Assembly (NCBI GenBank): GCA_903772945.1
Contig: CAICTM010000868.1
Span: 1-44,761 of the forward strand
DNA length: 44,761 nucleotides
Direction of reading: 5' to 3'
Origin: Seminavis robusta
Lineage: Eukaryota > Bacillariophyta > Bacillariophyceae > Naviculales > Naviculaceae
The notes under the pieces were generated by a model. That model had not been told where the DNA came from. It made no database searches and saw nothing but the letters and a program-made list of their open reading frames with translations. Position 1 is the first letter of the stretch. Each line of letters begins with the position of its first letter. Both the position numbers and the translations under genes were made by a program. This document shows, one piece after another, positions 31,103 through 40,962 of the stretch.

Positions 31103-31572
31103 CAAGCGTGACATGGCTGGATCCTTTCACCACTTCTACAAATTGACAAGGAATTTGCATCAAAAGAGTACTGTTAGAGACTTCATGATACCATACAAGT
31201 TAGAATGTTTCAAATTGCAATAACCGCATCACATCCAGTACAGTAGCACTCATTTAAATCCACTTATGTGAGAGTCGTCATTCTTCAAAGAGTCCTTGGA
31301 GAACAATTTTGAATCCTTGTGCAACCTAGCAATGATGCAAACACACGTATCGCCGCCTTGAAGGAACGTACCTTGCTAGCAAGAATCGAATCCTTCACAT
31401 TCCACGTGATGTGACACAGCTATCCCAACTGTGCAGCGAGTTCTTCCTCCTGCCATGCCATTGACGTCAACCACTTCTTTCACCCCAAGGTCCGTGCCAA
31501 GGTTAATTCGTTCCAGCAGCAGAGGCCAAGGGTGCCATTTGCATGTTTGGCATCCTTTGTCTCGTTTCCACA
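31103..31572 (-). repeat. Inverted duplicated segment, copy A
   Basis: Reads as the reverse complement of 42396-42951. The core at about 31262-31386 (from TTATGTGAGAGTCGTCATTC to CTTGCTAGCAAGAATC) differs from copy B at only about four positions in 125. Outward similarity falls, with small indels and one deletion of about 85 bp in the part corresponding to coding sequence. It covers the 3' end of the LRR gene plus about 300 bp of downstream sequence. Confidence 0.88.
31388..31572 (-). pseudogene. Relic of the 3' end of the LRR gene (copy A)
   Basis: Minus-strand translation near 31460-31535 still reads WPLLLERINLGTDL, matching WPLLLERINLHTDL in the intact-looking copy at about 42446-42490. 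The rest is eroded: about 85 bp are missing relative to copy B, and no counterpart of the ENARINVIHNLVVASQGFR stretch remains. Only this 3' fragment exists here; the LRR body is absent. It is a dead fragment carried with the inverted duplication. Confidence 0.75.
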
Positions 31573-32007
31573 TTTTTGTAGTGATAACAAGTCAAGAATA
31601 GAAGTTGCCTAAGGAAAACTAGCTGTGGGGCCTCTCCATGCAGGGGACGTACAGACGTTTCTGCTGTTTTGTTCACCGTCCATTTTGATGTGTTGGTGCA
31701 GTGGCGTACGGTGGCGTAGCCTTAAAAATTTTACATTCATTAGGGTTAATTTGGAACTTTTGGATGGGGACTGATCAACGTCATCTTTCGGAACCTTTGC
31801 TGCATTCGCAAAAGCGGTCGAAAATACAATTTCTCGAGACGCTGACGCCATTCTCAAATGCATTTCCACTCCGACCATCACCTAGCTAGCATCCAGAGCT
31901 TCAAAACCCACCTGGTTGTCTTCATCATAAATTATTTGCATCCTTCTGGCAGTGTCCAGGAAAAATCTGACGAGCGCAAATAACCTGAAGAGATTGCAGC
32001 TTCCAAA

Positions 32008-34412
32008 ATGTGGACTACAGTGTGCCTCCAAGACCCCGCTTTGAGCCATCGAGCTGCCCATCATTCGTCCTACTCGCCCTCTGCCGTCAACCAGCATCGG
32101 AACTCTGTAATTGTTCATTCCAAGGCATCTTTTGCTGCGATCCTCGCTGCTTCCAACAGTGATACCGATGTTTTGACTGCGTTTCAAGAAGGATTACGAC
32201 CGGCACGTGTGGCCTTGGCCGATTTTTGTTCTCGGACTGTTGCCGATTTCTTTCGCAAGAATTTGCTGACCACTACTACTGCTGGAGACAATCAACTGGC
32301 TTTGGAACCTTTGGATTACGCGTGCACAGGAGGAAGACGCAAGAAGCAAGCCACCTTTACCAGTGGTCACACACCCTATATTTTGGAACGAACCGATGTT
32401 TGGAGCACAAACGAAGAAGTCCACGTTATGCTGCGAGCCCGTCTCACCAATAATACCACGGCAGCTGTCAATGGCAAAAATATGCAAGACAGCAATAATA
32501 CCAATGGAAATGGTGAAGTGGAACAGGCAAGCTCCAAACTTTTGAATGGTTGTCTGGGTCCCCAAAATGCTTCGTTTGTTTCGCAAGCCATGAATCACAT
32601 TGCTTGTGTGGTGGCACAAACTCGATTGCGATCCCGCTTGGAACAATTGCAAGCCGTGGCTTTTATTGCAGATGGATCTATTTTGCCTCGAAAAAGTGGA
32701 GCCAACAATGCTCCCATGGCCAGTCCTCCAGCTGTCCCCTGTCAGGCTCCAAGCGATAGCAAAATGAAGCAAACTCTACAGGTGGATTTGGGATCTCTTC
32801 GACGATTCCTATTGACAGCACCCTCCGTTGCTCAGGATGCTTCAAGCACCATGTTCGAAATCACCGGAATGGTAGTCCCTAAAGGCATCACATTGGTTGC
32901 TGGTGGCGGTTATCATGGAAAGGTACGTTTTTTTTTACACTTTTTGCAAGCTTCATCTCTGTAGTATTTGACATTGCTAACACACCTTTTTTTGCTGCAT
33001 CCCGTCTTCCCTGAAACGACAGTCTACCATCCTTCGAGCCATTGCTGCTGGAGTCTACGACAAAGTGCCTGGTGATGGTCGGTAAGTGACTTTCTTTTCC
33101 AAGGTATCGGCGGTTTACGGCTTTGTTCATCGAAAGCGAATCATTCTTACATTCTCAACTTGCTGCAGTGAATTTTGCGTCACTGTTCCTGAAACAACTA
33201 GCATCCGTGCGGAAGATGGTCGCTACGTTCAAAACTGCAACATTTCGGCATTCATCTCCAACCTTCCTACACCACCCGGAGTAAAAGAAACGGTAGATAC
33301 GACACACTTCTCAACCAACGAAGCATCGGGATCCACCTCGCAGGCTGCCAATGTTGTAGAGGCGATTGAAATGGGCGCCAAAGTCTTTTTGGTGGACGAA
33401 GATGTCAGTGCAGCTAACTTTATGGCGAGAGATGGCAGAATGAGGGCGCTCGTCATGGACGAAAGCATCACTCCACTCTTGTATCGGGTCAACGGGATGT
33501 ATCAGTCTCTGGGGATCAGTTGTATCGTGGTGGTTGGAGGTGTTGGAGATTGGCTTGGTAGGTCTACTGCTAAATTCGATGCATGGCTGCTACTGTGCGG
33601 CCTCCCAACTAATCGCTGTCTTTTCTCTTGCTTCGGTGCAAACCTCAGACGTTCCCGATCAGGTCATTCTCATGAACAAATACGTTGCTTCTGATGCCAC
33701 CAAGAAGGCAGCCTCAATTAGCTATCAGTTTTCGCACGGTCATGTACAATACGCGGGCAAAGGATTGGTTCATCAACTCGAATGGGATAGAAAGGGAACA
33801 CCCTTCGCACGTCGACCAACCGATGGCTTTCTAAAGCAGTTTGAACCTGCGACCAGTGCCATATCTCTCCTCGACGGAGGGCATGCCATTTCTATCCACC
33901 CTGTGGACACTGGTGATGATGATGATGCTACCATGACTGACGTGACAGTCTTGGACGACGACGATGACGGATACATTGACCTTTCACGCAGTGAACAGCT
34001 CATGGGTAAGAAACCCCAGCTTTATGCCTGTGGACAGTGCGTCTTGTGGCTCATTCGGGAAGCCCAGGCTCATCCGGGAGTTGGAATGTCGGAGTTACTC
34101 TCCAAGTTGGATGCGACAATCGACAACAAGGGCATGCTCGAGGTATTCACAGCAAACTCTCCACTGGACCTAACCAAGTCTTCCCACTGGGTAAATCTTC
34201 TCGCGGCTTCTGGGTTTGCCTTTCGTCCTCGAAAGTACGAAATTGGTCAAGCATTTTATCGAATGAGAGGAATCAAGCTGGAGCATATCCCTGAGGAGGA
34301 AGATGCTGAAGAGGAACGAATCCGCAAGGAAGCAGAACGGCGAAAGCGCGAACTCGCGGAGTTGTGGGCAAAGCGACGGCCAAACAGCGTGAACGACCCG
34401 GCGGAGCAATGA
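32008..34412 (+). CDS. ABC-class ATPase of the COG3044/MRB1590 family
   Basis: Exons: 32008-32922, 33023-33081, 33169-33557, 33649-34412 (708 aa), in phase. Walker A is VVPKGITLVAGGGYHGK|ST, split by intron 1 between Lys305 and Ser306. A family-specific signature follows: TTHFSTNEASGSTSQAANVV. Walker B is AKVFLVDEDVSAANFM. AFIADGSILPRKSG and GDGREFCVTVP also match the family. Members include bacterial predicted ATPases and trypanosome MRB1590, a mitochondrial RNA-editing factor with an RNA-binding pore; RNA binding here is inferred by family. The N-terminus is odd: the usual segment with a QGDPFAxPSR motif is absent or degenerate (LQDPALSHR at residues 8-16 is a weak echo), so the true start may lie in an unrecognised upstream exon or have been lost. 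The C-terminus is a charged helix (EEERIRKEAERRKRELAEL). Confidence 0.82.
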
Positions 34413-34516
34413 GTGTTCTCTACTCTCTAGCTAGGTAGGGAGCAACAAGTTCGGTATTCTGTAGCTGACACACGACCACTATAAGAACTCTTACAGCGTT
34501 GCAATGCGCATGCCAG

Positions 34517-37105
34517 CTAGAGATCCCGTTGGTCAAACCTCGCGTTGTTTCGTCTCCTCTCTCTCTGTTTTGACTTTGAGTTACTTGTACTCGATGATGT
34601 GCGATTGGCGCTGTTCATGCGATGTACTTCCACTTCCACGTTCCGGCCAGCTTGGTTGACGTGTTTGATTTCCCCAGCAAACGGCGTCTGCACTACTATC
34701 TTCCCCCCACCCGCACCTTCATCCGAAGAACTTGCGCTTTCTCCCAACGCAGCAATCAAGTCGTCCCTGTCGACGAACGCTCCTCTGCACGGAGGCGGGA
34801 GGCCTCCGCATTCGTACAGGTCAACCTGGAAAAATTGTGTCCGCCTGATAGCCTTTGGCAGCCACTTGATACTTTTGAGCCGTTGGCACTTCGCGAATCT
34901 GAGCCTTACTTCTTGAAGCCGTGGGGCCAAATCGAGATTCTCTAGGGCTCCAGCACCCCCAATTTTCGTAGAGGCAAGATCGAGGCTTAATCTCTCCAAG
35001 TAAGGGTATCCTCCAATAACGCTAAGCGGTGACAAGTGACAAAGCTGCTTACATCCCTCGAAGCAAAGCTTCAAATGATTCAAGTTCTTCAGTTTCATCA
35101 GGTATCCCAACTCTTTCGTTCCCGTCTGTGAACGTGAATAATCAATCGAAAGGCTCCGTAGATTGTTCAAAGCTTCAAGTCCAGGCAAGGCCACCACGAC
35201 GTCGCAACTTCGAAAATTCAAGTCCAGTTCGGTCAGGGCCTCAAGGGACGCCAGTCCTTCTGAAAGCACCGCAACGTCGTGAAGTTTCGAGCACCATCTA
35301 AAATCCAGTCGGAGTTCTTCGAGGGTTGTCAAGCTTTTCAATGCGACCCCAATGCCAGAAACATCGGCAAGACCGCTGTAACTATTGTCTATTGTGAGCC
35401 TCGTCAAGCAAGAAGCACTGGCCAAACCACCAAACGAGGAAACATCAAGCACGCTGCAGCAACTGAAGTTGAAGTCGAGCTCGTTCAGCTGAGGCCAGTG
35501 TGGAAGGGTACTGCCAATCCATTCCATGTTCGGGATTGAGCAGTAGGCACAGTCAAGGATGATTCGCTGCAAATTAGGATGGCCGGCAAGACAACTAAAC
35601 GGAGTGAAGTCCAGGTCATGGCAACCACCTAAATTGAGCGTCAGCGTCGTTCGATTCTCATCTTTTCTCAAAACTGTCAGTACTCGTTCCATACGACCGG
35701 CTTCTGCAGCTTTGCGTGCTGCGCATTCGGCAAAGATTCCTCGTAATGCATGGTTGGTACTTTCGAAAGCTGGGTGGTTCTTGTTGGGTTCCCGCAGGTC
35801 CAACTCGCTGGCTGGCACTCCAATAATGGCGTTGAGAATGCGGCGTATGTCAGCTTGATGTGACGCCTTTGCTTCTCGGACATCAATGAGGTAGCCCCTC
35901 TCCAAGAGCATAAGAGGAAAGAAATTCTCCCTTTCGCGTTTTAACTCGTGTGCATACTTTGGCCCAACTGCGAAATCAGACTCCACGAGCCCATCCGTGA
36001 GCACGATCCCTTTTCCGTCCTTCACAGTTGAAATATCAAGTTTGAGCGTCTTGTCTCCGTTGACTATCATAGCTTCTTCAAAGCAGCACCAAATTCGGTT
36101 GAAGGGATTAGCATCCTTGTCGAGGCATAACAGAACTCCTTCGCATTTTTGCATAGCCCTGTAAAACGATGTCTTCCTAGGATCAGGATCAATGTTGATG
36201 TCATCATCAATACTGTGTTGATTGTTGGCAACTGAACAAACCCAATAGAACTCATCCTCAGATATACCACGGACCCGAGCATGCTCTTCAATAGACAAGA
36301 GAAAGTTCACTAGTGGCTCACTCCATACATGGGACACAAACCACTTTGGAGGCTGTTGCTGTTGATCAGACAGAATCTCCACCAAGCTGCATTTACAGTC
36401 TTTGGTGACAGGTTTGATCACAAATTCCACCAAGTGATACATATTTACATTTTGCATGTGAAGCTTCCTTCCATACGTCAGCTGGCTTGCAGGGTTCCAG
36501 TCAGTCCATGGCAAGAATCCATTGGCGTCCGCGTGTTCCCTAAGATAGGATACCAATAGACGCAGCTGTCGCAAAGATACTGCCCTGTTATGAGCTCCAT
36601 CCATGACGGTCCGCTGTGGATTTCGAAAGCGTTCAAATGTTGGTATTTCTTCAGATGGTCGTGGAAGAGACCGCATCGAGTCAGCTATAGCTGGTCCTAA
36701 CGATGACTCTGAGGAACTATGTAAGGAGGATGGATTGTCGAGAAGAGTCTTTGCTCTCTGTAGTGCAATGAGGGGATCAGAAGCGAGAATTCGAAGGACA
36801 GCTTGGGTGTCTTCTATGAAAGGGTCCAACAAAGGTTCCCAGGCGTCTTCATATTCGATGGCTCCCTCCAGAGACTCTACCAAGAAGTTGGCGGTTTCCA
36901 TGTCAATGTTCCCAAATGCTTTCAACAAACATTCGCTGTGATTATGAGAGCAGGTACTTGATGCCCATTGACTTGCTGTTTGTGTCCATGCTGCCATGAA
37001 TTCTTCGGCTTGGTGGCTACAAGTAGAACATTCGCCATCTTCTAGGTCCTCCTCGACCGTCTCGACTGCTTCCGACTCAGCGTGGATTCCTTCTTTGCAA
37101 GCCAT
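34517..37105 (-). CDS. FVSHVW (TIR-like) domain plus leucine-rich repeat protein, 862 aa, intronless
   Basis: ATG at 37105, single exon. The N-terminal 215 residues are acidic/helical and unassigned. Residues about 220-350 carry a domain abundant in algal and dinoflagellate proteins: KWFVSHVWSEPLVNFLL, EFYWVCSVANNQHSI, SFYRAMQKCEGVLLCLD and NRIWCCFEEAMIV. The order SH-W, conserved strand, LCLD and RIWCCFE resembles a TIR-like fold; that relation is inference. From about 505 to 770 there are LRRs with long units (LTELDLNFRSCDVV, LEELRLDFRWCSKL, LRSLSIDYSRS, LNHLKLCFEGCKQL, LERLSLDLASTKI), similar to LRRs of cytosolic receptors. The tail is basic and Ser/Arg-rich. No signal peptide, no NB-ARC and no membrane segment. 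Only about 105 bp separate it from the convergent ATPase gene. An intracellular sensing or scaffold role is a guess. Confidence 0.78.
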   Translation of the reverse strand: MACKEGIHAESEAVETVEEDLEDGECSTCSHQAEEFMAAWTQTASQWASSTCSHNHSECLLKAFGNIDMETANFLVESLEGAIEYEDAWEPLLDPFIEDTQAVLRILASDPLIALQRAKTLLDNPSSLHSSSESSLGPAIADSMRSLPRPSEEIPTFERFRNPQRTVMDGAHNRAVSLRQLRLLVSYLREHADANGFLPWTDWNPASQLTYGRKLHMQNVNMYHLVEFVIKPVTKDCKCSLVEILSDQQQQPPKWFVSHVWSEPLVNFLLSIEEHARVRGISEDEFYWVCSVANNQHSIDDDINIDPDPRKTSFYRAMQKCEGVLLCLDKDANPFNRIWCCFEEAMIVNGDKTLKLDISTVKDGKGIVLTDGLVESDFAVGPKYAHELKRERENFFPLMLLERGYLIDVREAKASHQADIRRILNAIIGVPASELDLREPNKNHPAFESTNHALRGIFAECAARKAAEAGRMERVLTVLRKDENRTTLTLNLGGCHDLDFTPFSCLAGHPNLQRIILDCAYCSIPNMEWIGSTLPHWPQLNELDFNFSCCSVLDVSSFGGLASASCLTRLTIDNSYSGLADVSGIGVALKSLTTLEELRLDFRWCSKLHDVAVLSEGLASLEALTELDLNFRSCDVVVALPGLEALNNLRSLSIDYSRSQTGTKELGYLMKLKNLNHLKLCFEGCKQLCHLSPLSVIGGYPYLERLSLDLASTKIGGAGALENLDLAPRLQEVRLRFAKCQRLKSIKWLPKAIRRTQFFQVDLYECGGLPPPCRGAFVDRDDLIAALGESASSSDEGAGGGKIVVQTPFAGEIKHVNQAGRNVEVEVHRMNSANRTSSSTSNSKSKQRERRRNNARFDQRDL

Positions 37106-37718
37106 ATCATATGTATCGGTGGTATCAGGTTGCGGTAGGTTGTCTTCGGTCTTGTGGTTCTATGCATATCCAGCTCTGCGTTACATTGAGCAGCGTGGCA
37201 GTGTGGTCCAGTGCGATCGATCGCTAAGATACCGGTATCCACGGCTGAAACTGAGAGCTTCAACAGCTCAGCTGGCGACGCCATCGGCGGTATACAACGA
37301 AATATACATGTAGCAATGGACTCTCTGCATGATTGTGGGTTCGAGACCAGTCACTTGCTTAGTTTACTCATTGGTATCATAACACTACTATGAAGTATGC
37401 ATCAATTATCGCAACCGGTTTGATCGTCTCGAAACCAGTCCGGGGAGAACAAACGCACCGAACGAATTGGAAAGGTGGCCTGCTCCGATGATCCTGGAGC
37501 TACGGTGGATGCCTCGATCCAGCGGGCATCATGGGCGTCTTCCGGGCTGCACACTGGCGACTCCACGCGCCCGAAAGAGTGCAGCAGAATTTGTGGAGCC
37601 CACATCGGCGGGCATTGTTGCACATTCCTCGTCAGTAGAGACCTTGCCGCCGTGCTGTCTGCGTTCCCAGTGGAACGCACCTGGCCGAGCAAAACCCAAG
37701 AATTGTTTCTCGGGCTCG
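37106..37718. other. Intergenic, LRR-gene promoter and GPCR 3' region
   Basis: 613 bp. Both neighbouring genes are on the minus strand, so this holds the promoter of the FVSHVW-LRR gene and the 3' UTR of the GPCR gene. TACATGTA is at 37305-37312. GGTTCGAGACC at about 37338 resembles a tRNA T-arm, but no acceptor stem or anticodon arm surrounds it. No coding ORF is supported. Confidence 0.55.
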
Positions 37719-40427
37719 CTAATCGAACGTCACAACTTGAATGCGGGGCCCCCTTATGGTGGGGTCTGCGGCGGGATTGAAGGCGCCGCCGATGGCCGCT
37801 CTTTCGTCACTAGAAGCGCCCGGATCTGGCGAGTCGACTGACAGACTGCTCTGGCTCTCCACTGTATCGCTGCTTCCGGTATCGGCATTACGCTGCATTC
37901 GCCTCACTGTCAGAACTTTTGGGAAGATGATGAGCCCCATCGTACTCATCGGAACAGTCCAGACAATCAAGGTTTCACCGATAAACCTCCCATCAGGAGA
38001 AACGGTCCTCAAAATCTGTAGTACTGGTGCGCCCACAAGATACACCTGGAACTGCACCAGTATAAAGATCAAAACCCATTTGCTCTCAGAATACAGGTCA
38101 TCGACACCAAGAGTCTTGTAGGCCATGATGCCTGCGAGAGCGACGGGGATAAAGAGAAACATTCCAGTAAAGTAGAGGCACGGAGCCACATCTCCCGTAC
38201 AGCTTCCGATGGATTCACCGGTCACCTCATCTATCTCTATCCGCTCCCATCCGTATGCCCCCCTCGCGGTCCAAATACTTTGGAGCACAACGACAACTGC
38301 AAACAAGAAGATCACCGGTGCCAACCACATGCCAATTGACACGTTCTTGGATTTGTGGAGCATGAGACGGTTCACACGCCAATGTTTCGCAAAGAGCGAA
38401 CCGTAGATGAGAAGCATACCAACCGCATTCATCCAAACGGCGGCAATACAAGAGTTGTCAAGCATCTCTTCTGTCCATCCCATGCCTTCGTCGGGACTGA
38501 TGAAGAAGATGTTGAGCGAGATTATGGCCGATCCAAGACAGATGGCATAGAGGAAAAACGGCTGGGCCGCGATCACAACATTGTGATTTCGGTGAATGAC
38601 AATCCAGATGGTACACACCAAGACCAACAAGAGGGCAATCGCCATTAGGGTCAAGCCAATAGCACGGTAGACGCAATCAATGTAGTTCTGTTCTGGTACA
38701 TCCCTCAGAAGAGCAGGTGGTTCGTTCGAACCATTGGCGTACACAAACGGTGAAAGAGTGATGAACTCTTCCGTGGCAGGATCTCTAATTTCGGTTACCC
38801 ACAGCAACCTAAACAAGTGCAGCGTGGAAAAAAGTAATGTGAGACCAGGGAAAACAAGAAAGGACCTAACATCAAGTACGAGCGAGGTTTCCAACTTACT
38901 CATCGTCGTCTCGATCTGGAAGCAAGTTGATAACGGTGTAGGGAATAGTGTTGCTCACTCTTGTTCCCGAATTGCCACCCTTAAACTTGACCCTTCCCGA
39001 AGCTCCTTTGAAGTCGACAGAACGAATTCCACTCATGAGCATGTCTCCCGTCATGACTCCGGTATCGTTTCCAGCATCCAAGAGAGCCTCGCAAGCTCCG
39101 ATGCCAATGGCCATGGTGGCATCGTAGAGGTAACTGGAACCTTGCCACCAAGTGAGGAGTGTCTGCATGATGGTATTCAGGGCATCCGACTCATTGCCCT
39201 TGGCGTACGACCAATCGTAGTAATTCCGAATGGGTGTCAGAGCTTCCAATCGTTCGACAAACGTCCGGTTTTGTTCCAACAATGATGATTGGAAACCGTT
39301 CAAGTAATCAAAATCGAATCCATCGTATGGAAGCAAAAATGCCGCTCCCTTGAAAATGTTGCGGTTCCCAAATTTGTCTCGACTCCATTTCAAAAGGTTG
39401 TATTGCTCTTCCGTGGACAATTGTGCCACCCCGCCCGAAAAGACCCAGAAGTGATCTCCTTGATCCAATTCAAAATCGGTGGCGGCTTGTTGAATTTCGG
39501 GAGCATCTTGTTGAATGTCATCGGCCAACAAGACGACCGTCCGGAACCCCGTCTCTCGGACCTTTGCCAGTGCGTATCGAATGGACACATCGTGAAGTCC
39601 ATCGACGGCCGTATCCGAGTCCATGGAGTGATAGGAAAATGTGCGTACTTGTCGGTCCACCATGCCCTGATCGAGAATGGCCCGCAGAATGTCGACCTTT
39701 TGCATGACCGAGGGTGTACTGGAGTACACGACGGCAATGTAGTTGTTCCGCCCGGTATGATTGAGGTAACTGGCTAAAAAGTGCATCTCGGAGAAAGGAT
39801 CGGCACTGACTTGACTAAAGTAGGGGTGTTTTTCCGACTCGAGGAGTGTGGAATCAAAGGCCCGATGAGCCACGACGGGTATCTTGAGGGATGTTGCAAA
39901 GACGGAGAGTTCCAAGGCTGGAATTTCATTGTATGGTCCTGCAATGGCGTCTGGGAGGGACGCCAAGTCTTCCATGGCAATATGCTTGTCATTGGTCCCT
40001 GTATCGAGCACCGAAATATTGCCAAAGGTAATGTCACAGCCGGAATTCTTCAGATCGGCCAGTTCCGGTACAACGATCGAATTCCGCGAATTGAAGTGAT
40101 CAATGGCCAACAAGGCTGACGCCAGTTGGATCCAACCTGGATCTGGGACGTTTGTGTTGCTATACATGCAGTATTGAAAGACAAATATTATCAGGTACAG
40201 AGCCAAAGAAACAAGGAATGATGAGAATTCGGCCTTCAAAAAACATACGCAACCATGGGTAGCCAAACCAAAGACATTTCAACTCACTTTTTGGTCAATG
40301 GAACTGCAATGAGCAGGGACAACCTATTGGCGTCTTCATCTCCATCCAAGAGCCCACTCACGGCGGGCCAAAGGCTTGCTATTACTAGTACCGTTAGGCT
40401 CAGAGCCGAAGCGAACCTCGGCCTCAT
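37719..40427 (-). CDS. Class C (GABA-B-like) G-protein-coupled receptor, 829 aa
   Basis: Exons: 40427-40288, 40159-38900, 38808-37719, in phase. Exon 1 encodes a signal peptide (MRPRFASALSLTVLVIASLW, then PAVSG). Exon 2 is a Venus-flytrap/ANF-receptor ligand-binding domain: NVPDPGWIQLASALLAIDHFNSRNS, IPVVAHRAF, HFLASYLNHTGRNNYIAVVYSS and YDATMAIGIGACEALLD. Exon 3 holds seven membrane helices (about residues 480-760) and a Ser/Asp-rich cytoplasmic tail. There is no Cys-rich domain between binding and membrane parts, as in GABA-B and unlike metabotropic glutamate receptors. Plasma membrane location with G-protein output is expected from the family; the ligand is unknown. Diatoms are known to carry such receptors. 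Start at 40427 was chosen because it gives a textbook signal peptide. Confidence 0.88.
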
Positions 40428-40962
40428 GATGGTGCGGATGTTCTTGCGTCGTTTACAACCACTATCTCCCTCCACTACGCGTATGCGGTTGGCTGCTACC
40501 GGTTCTCTATCTTCTGATATTGGCCAAGTAAAGCTGCTACTAGTACAAGGGGCTTGAGCGGTGCTGATGATGTTACTAGCCCGTACTGCTTGTACTACTT
40601 GGTCGGATGGTCTGTTGCTTCCTGTTGATGATGTTGCTGTTGTTATTGGTGTGAGTGTGAGGTGATCAAGTCGTGTTCCATTGGTGCTGTGCCATGTGCC
40701 AGCCACACGCTGTTCCACACGGATCACGGACTGTGAAAGGAGAATGGAAAGAGAATGAAGAGAAGTCATTGGTGAAGTTACTATCCGAGAACTGTACAAG
40801 CACAGAAGAGACAGTAAGAAATACAGTACCAGTTCAAGCGCTTTTCATGTTGAGGACCTTGTTCGAAGATTGGATCCTTCACCGTCAGCGCCCTCGCAAC
40901 AGAACCATTTTCGCGACTCAACGGCCAAAATCTTTTGCGATGACATCAAAGCATCGATCATC
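40428..40962. promoter_or_regulatory. Divergent promoter region, GPCR / LRR gene
   Basis: 535 bp between head-to-head start codons of the GPCR (-) and the broken LRR gene (+). It includes a GTTGATGATGTTGCTGTTG-type low-complexity patch near 40625. Open frames run through it on both strands (for example 40673-41056 +), but none adds a recognisable domain to either neighbour. No TATA element assigned. Confidence 0.45.

Larger units (their letters stand above)
31051..32007. other. Intergenic with inverted duplicated segment and unassigned sequence
   Basis: 957 bp between the oxidoreductase stop and the first ATG of the ABC-class ATPase. 31103-31572 is an inverted, partly decayed copy of 42396-42951. 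31573-32007 has no recognised gene. ORFs exist on the minus strand (31609-31881, 31882-32187) but show no domain. Missing 5' coding sequence of the ATPase gene would be expected here, but I could not identify it. Confidence 0.6.

Noticed and set aside
31609..32187. Minus-strand ORFs between the duplication and the ATPase
   Set aside because: No recognisable motif, overlapping the likely 5' region of a plus-strand gene, and no splice support.
37325..37360. Possible tRNA (GGTTCGAGACC T-arm-like motif)
   Set aside because: No matching acceptor stem, D-arm or anticodon arm could be drawn around it on either strand.
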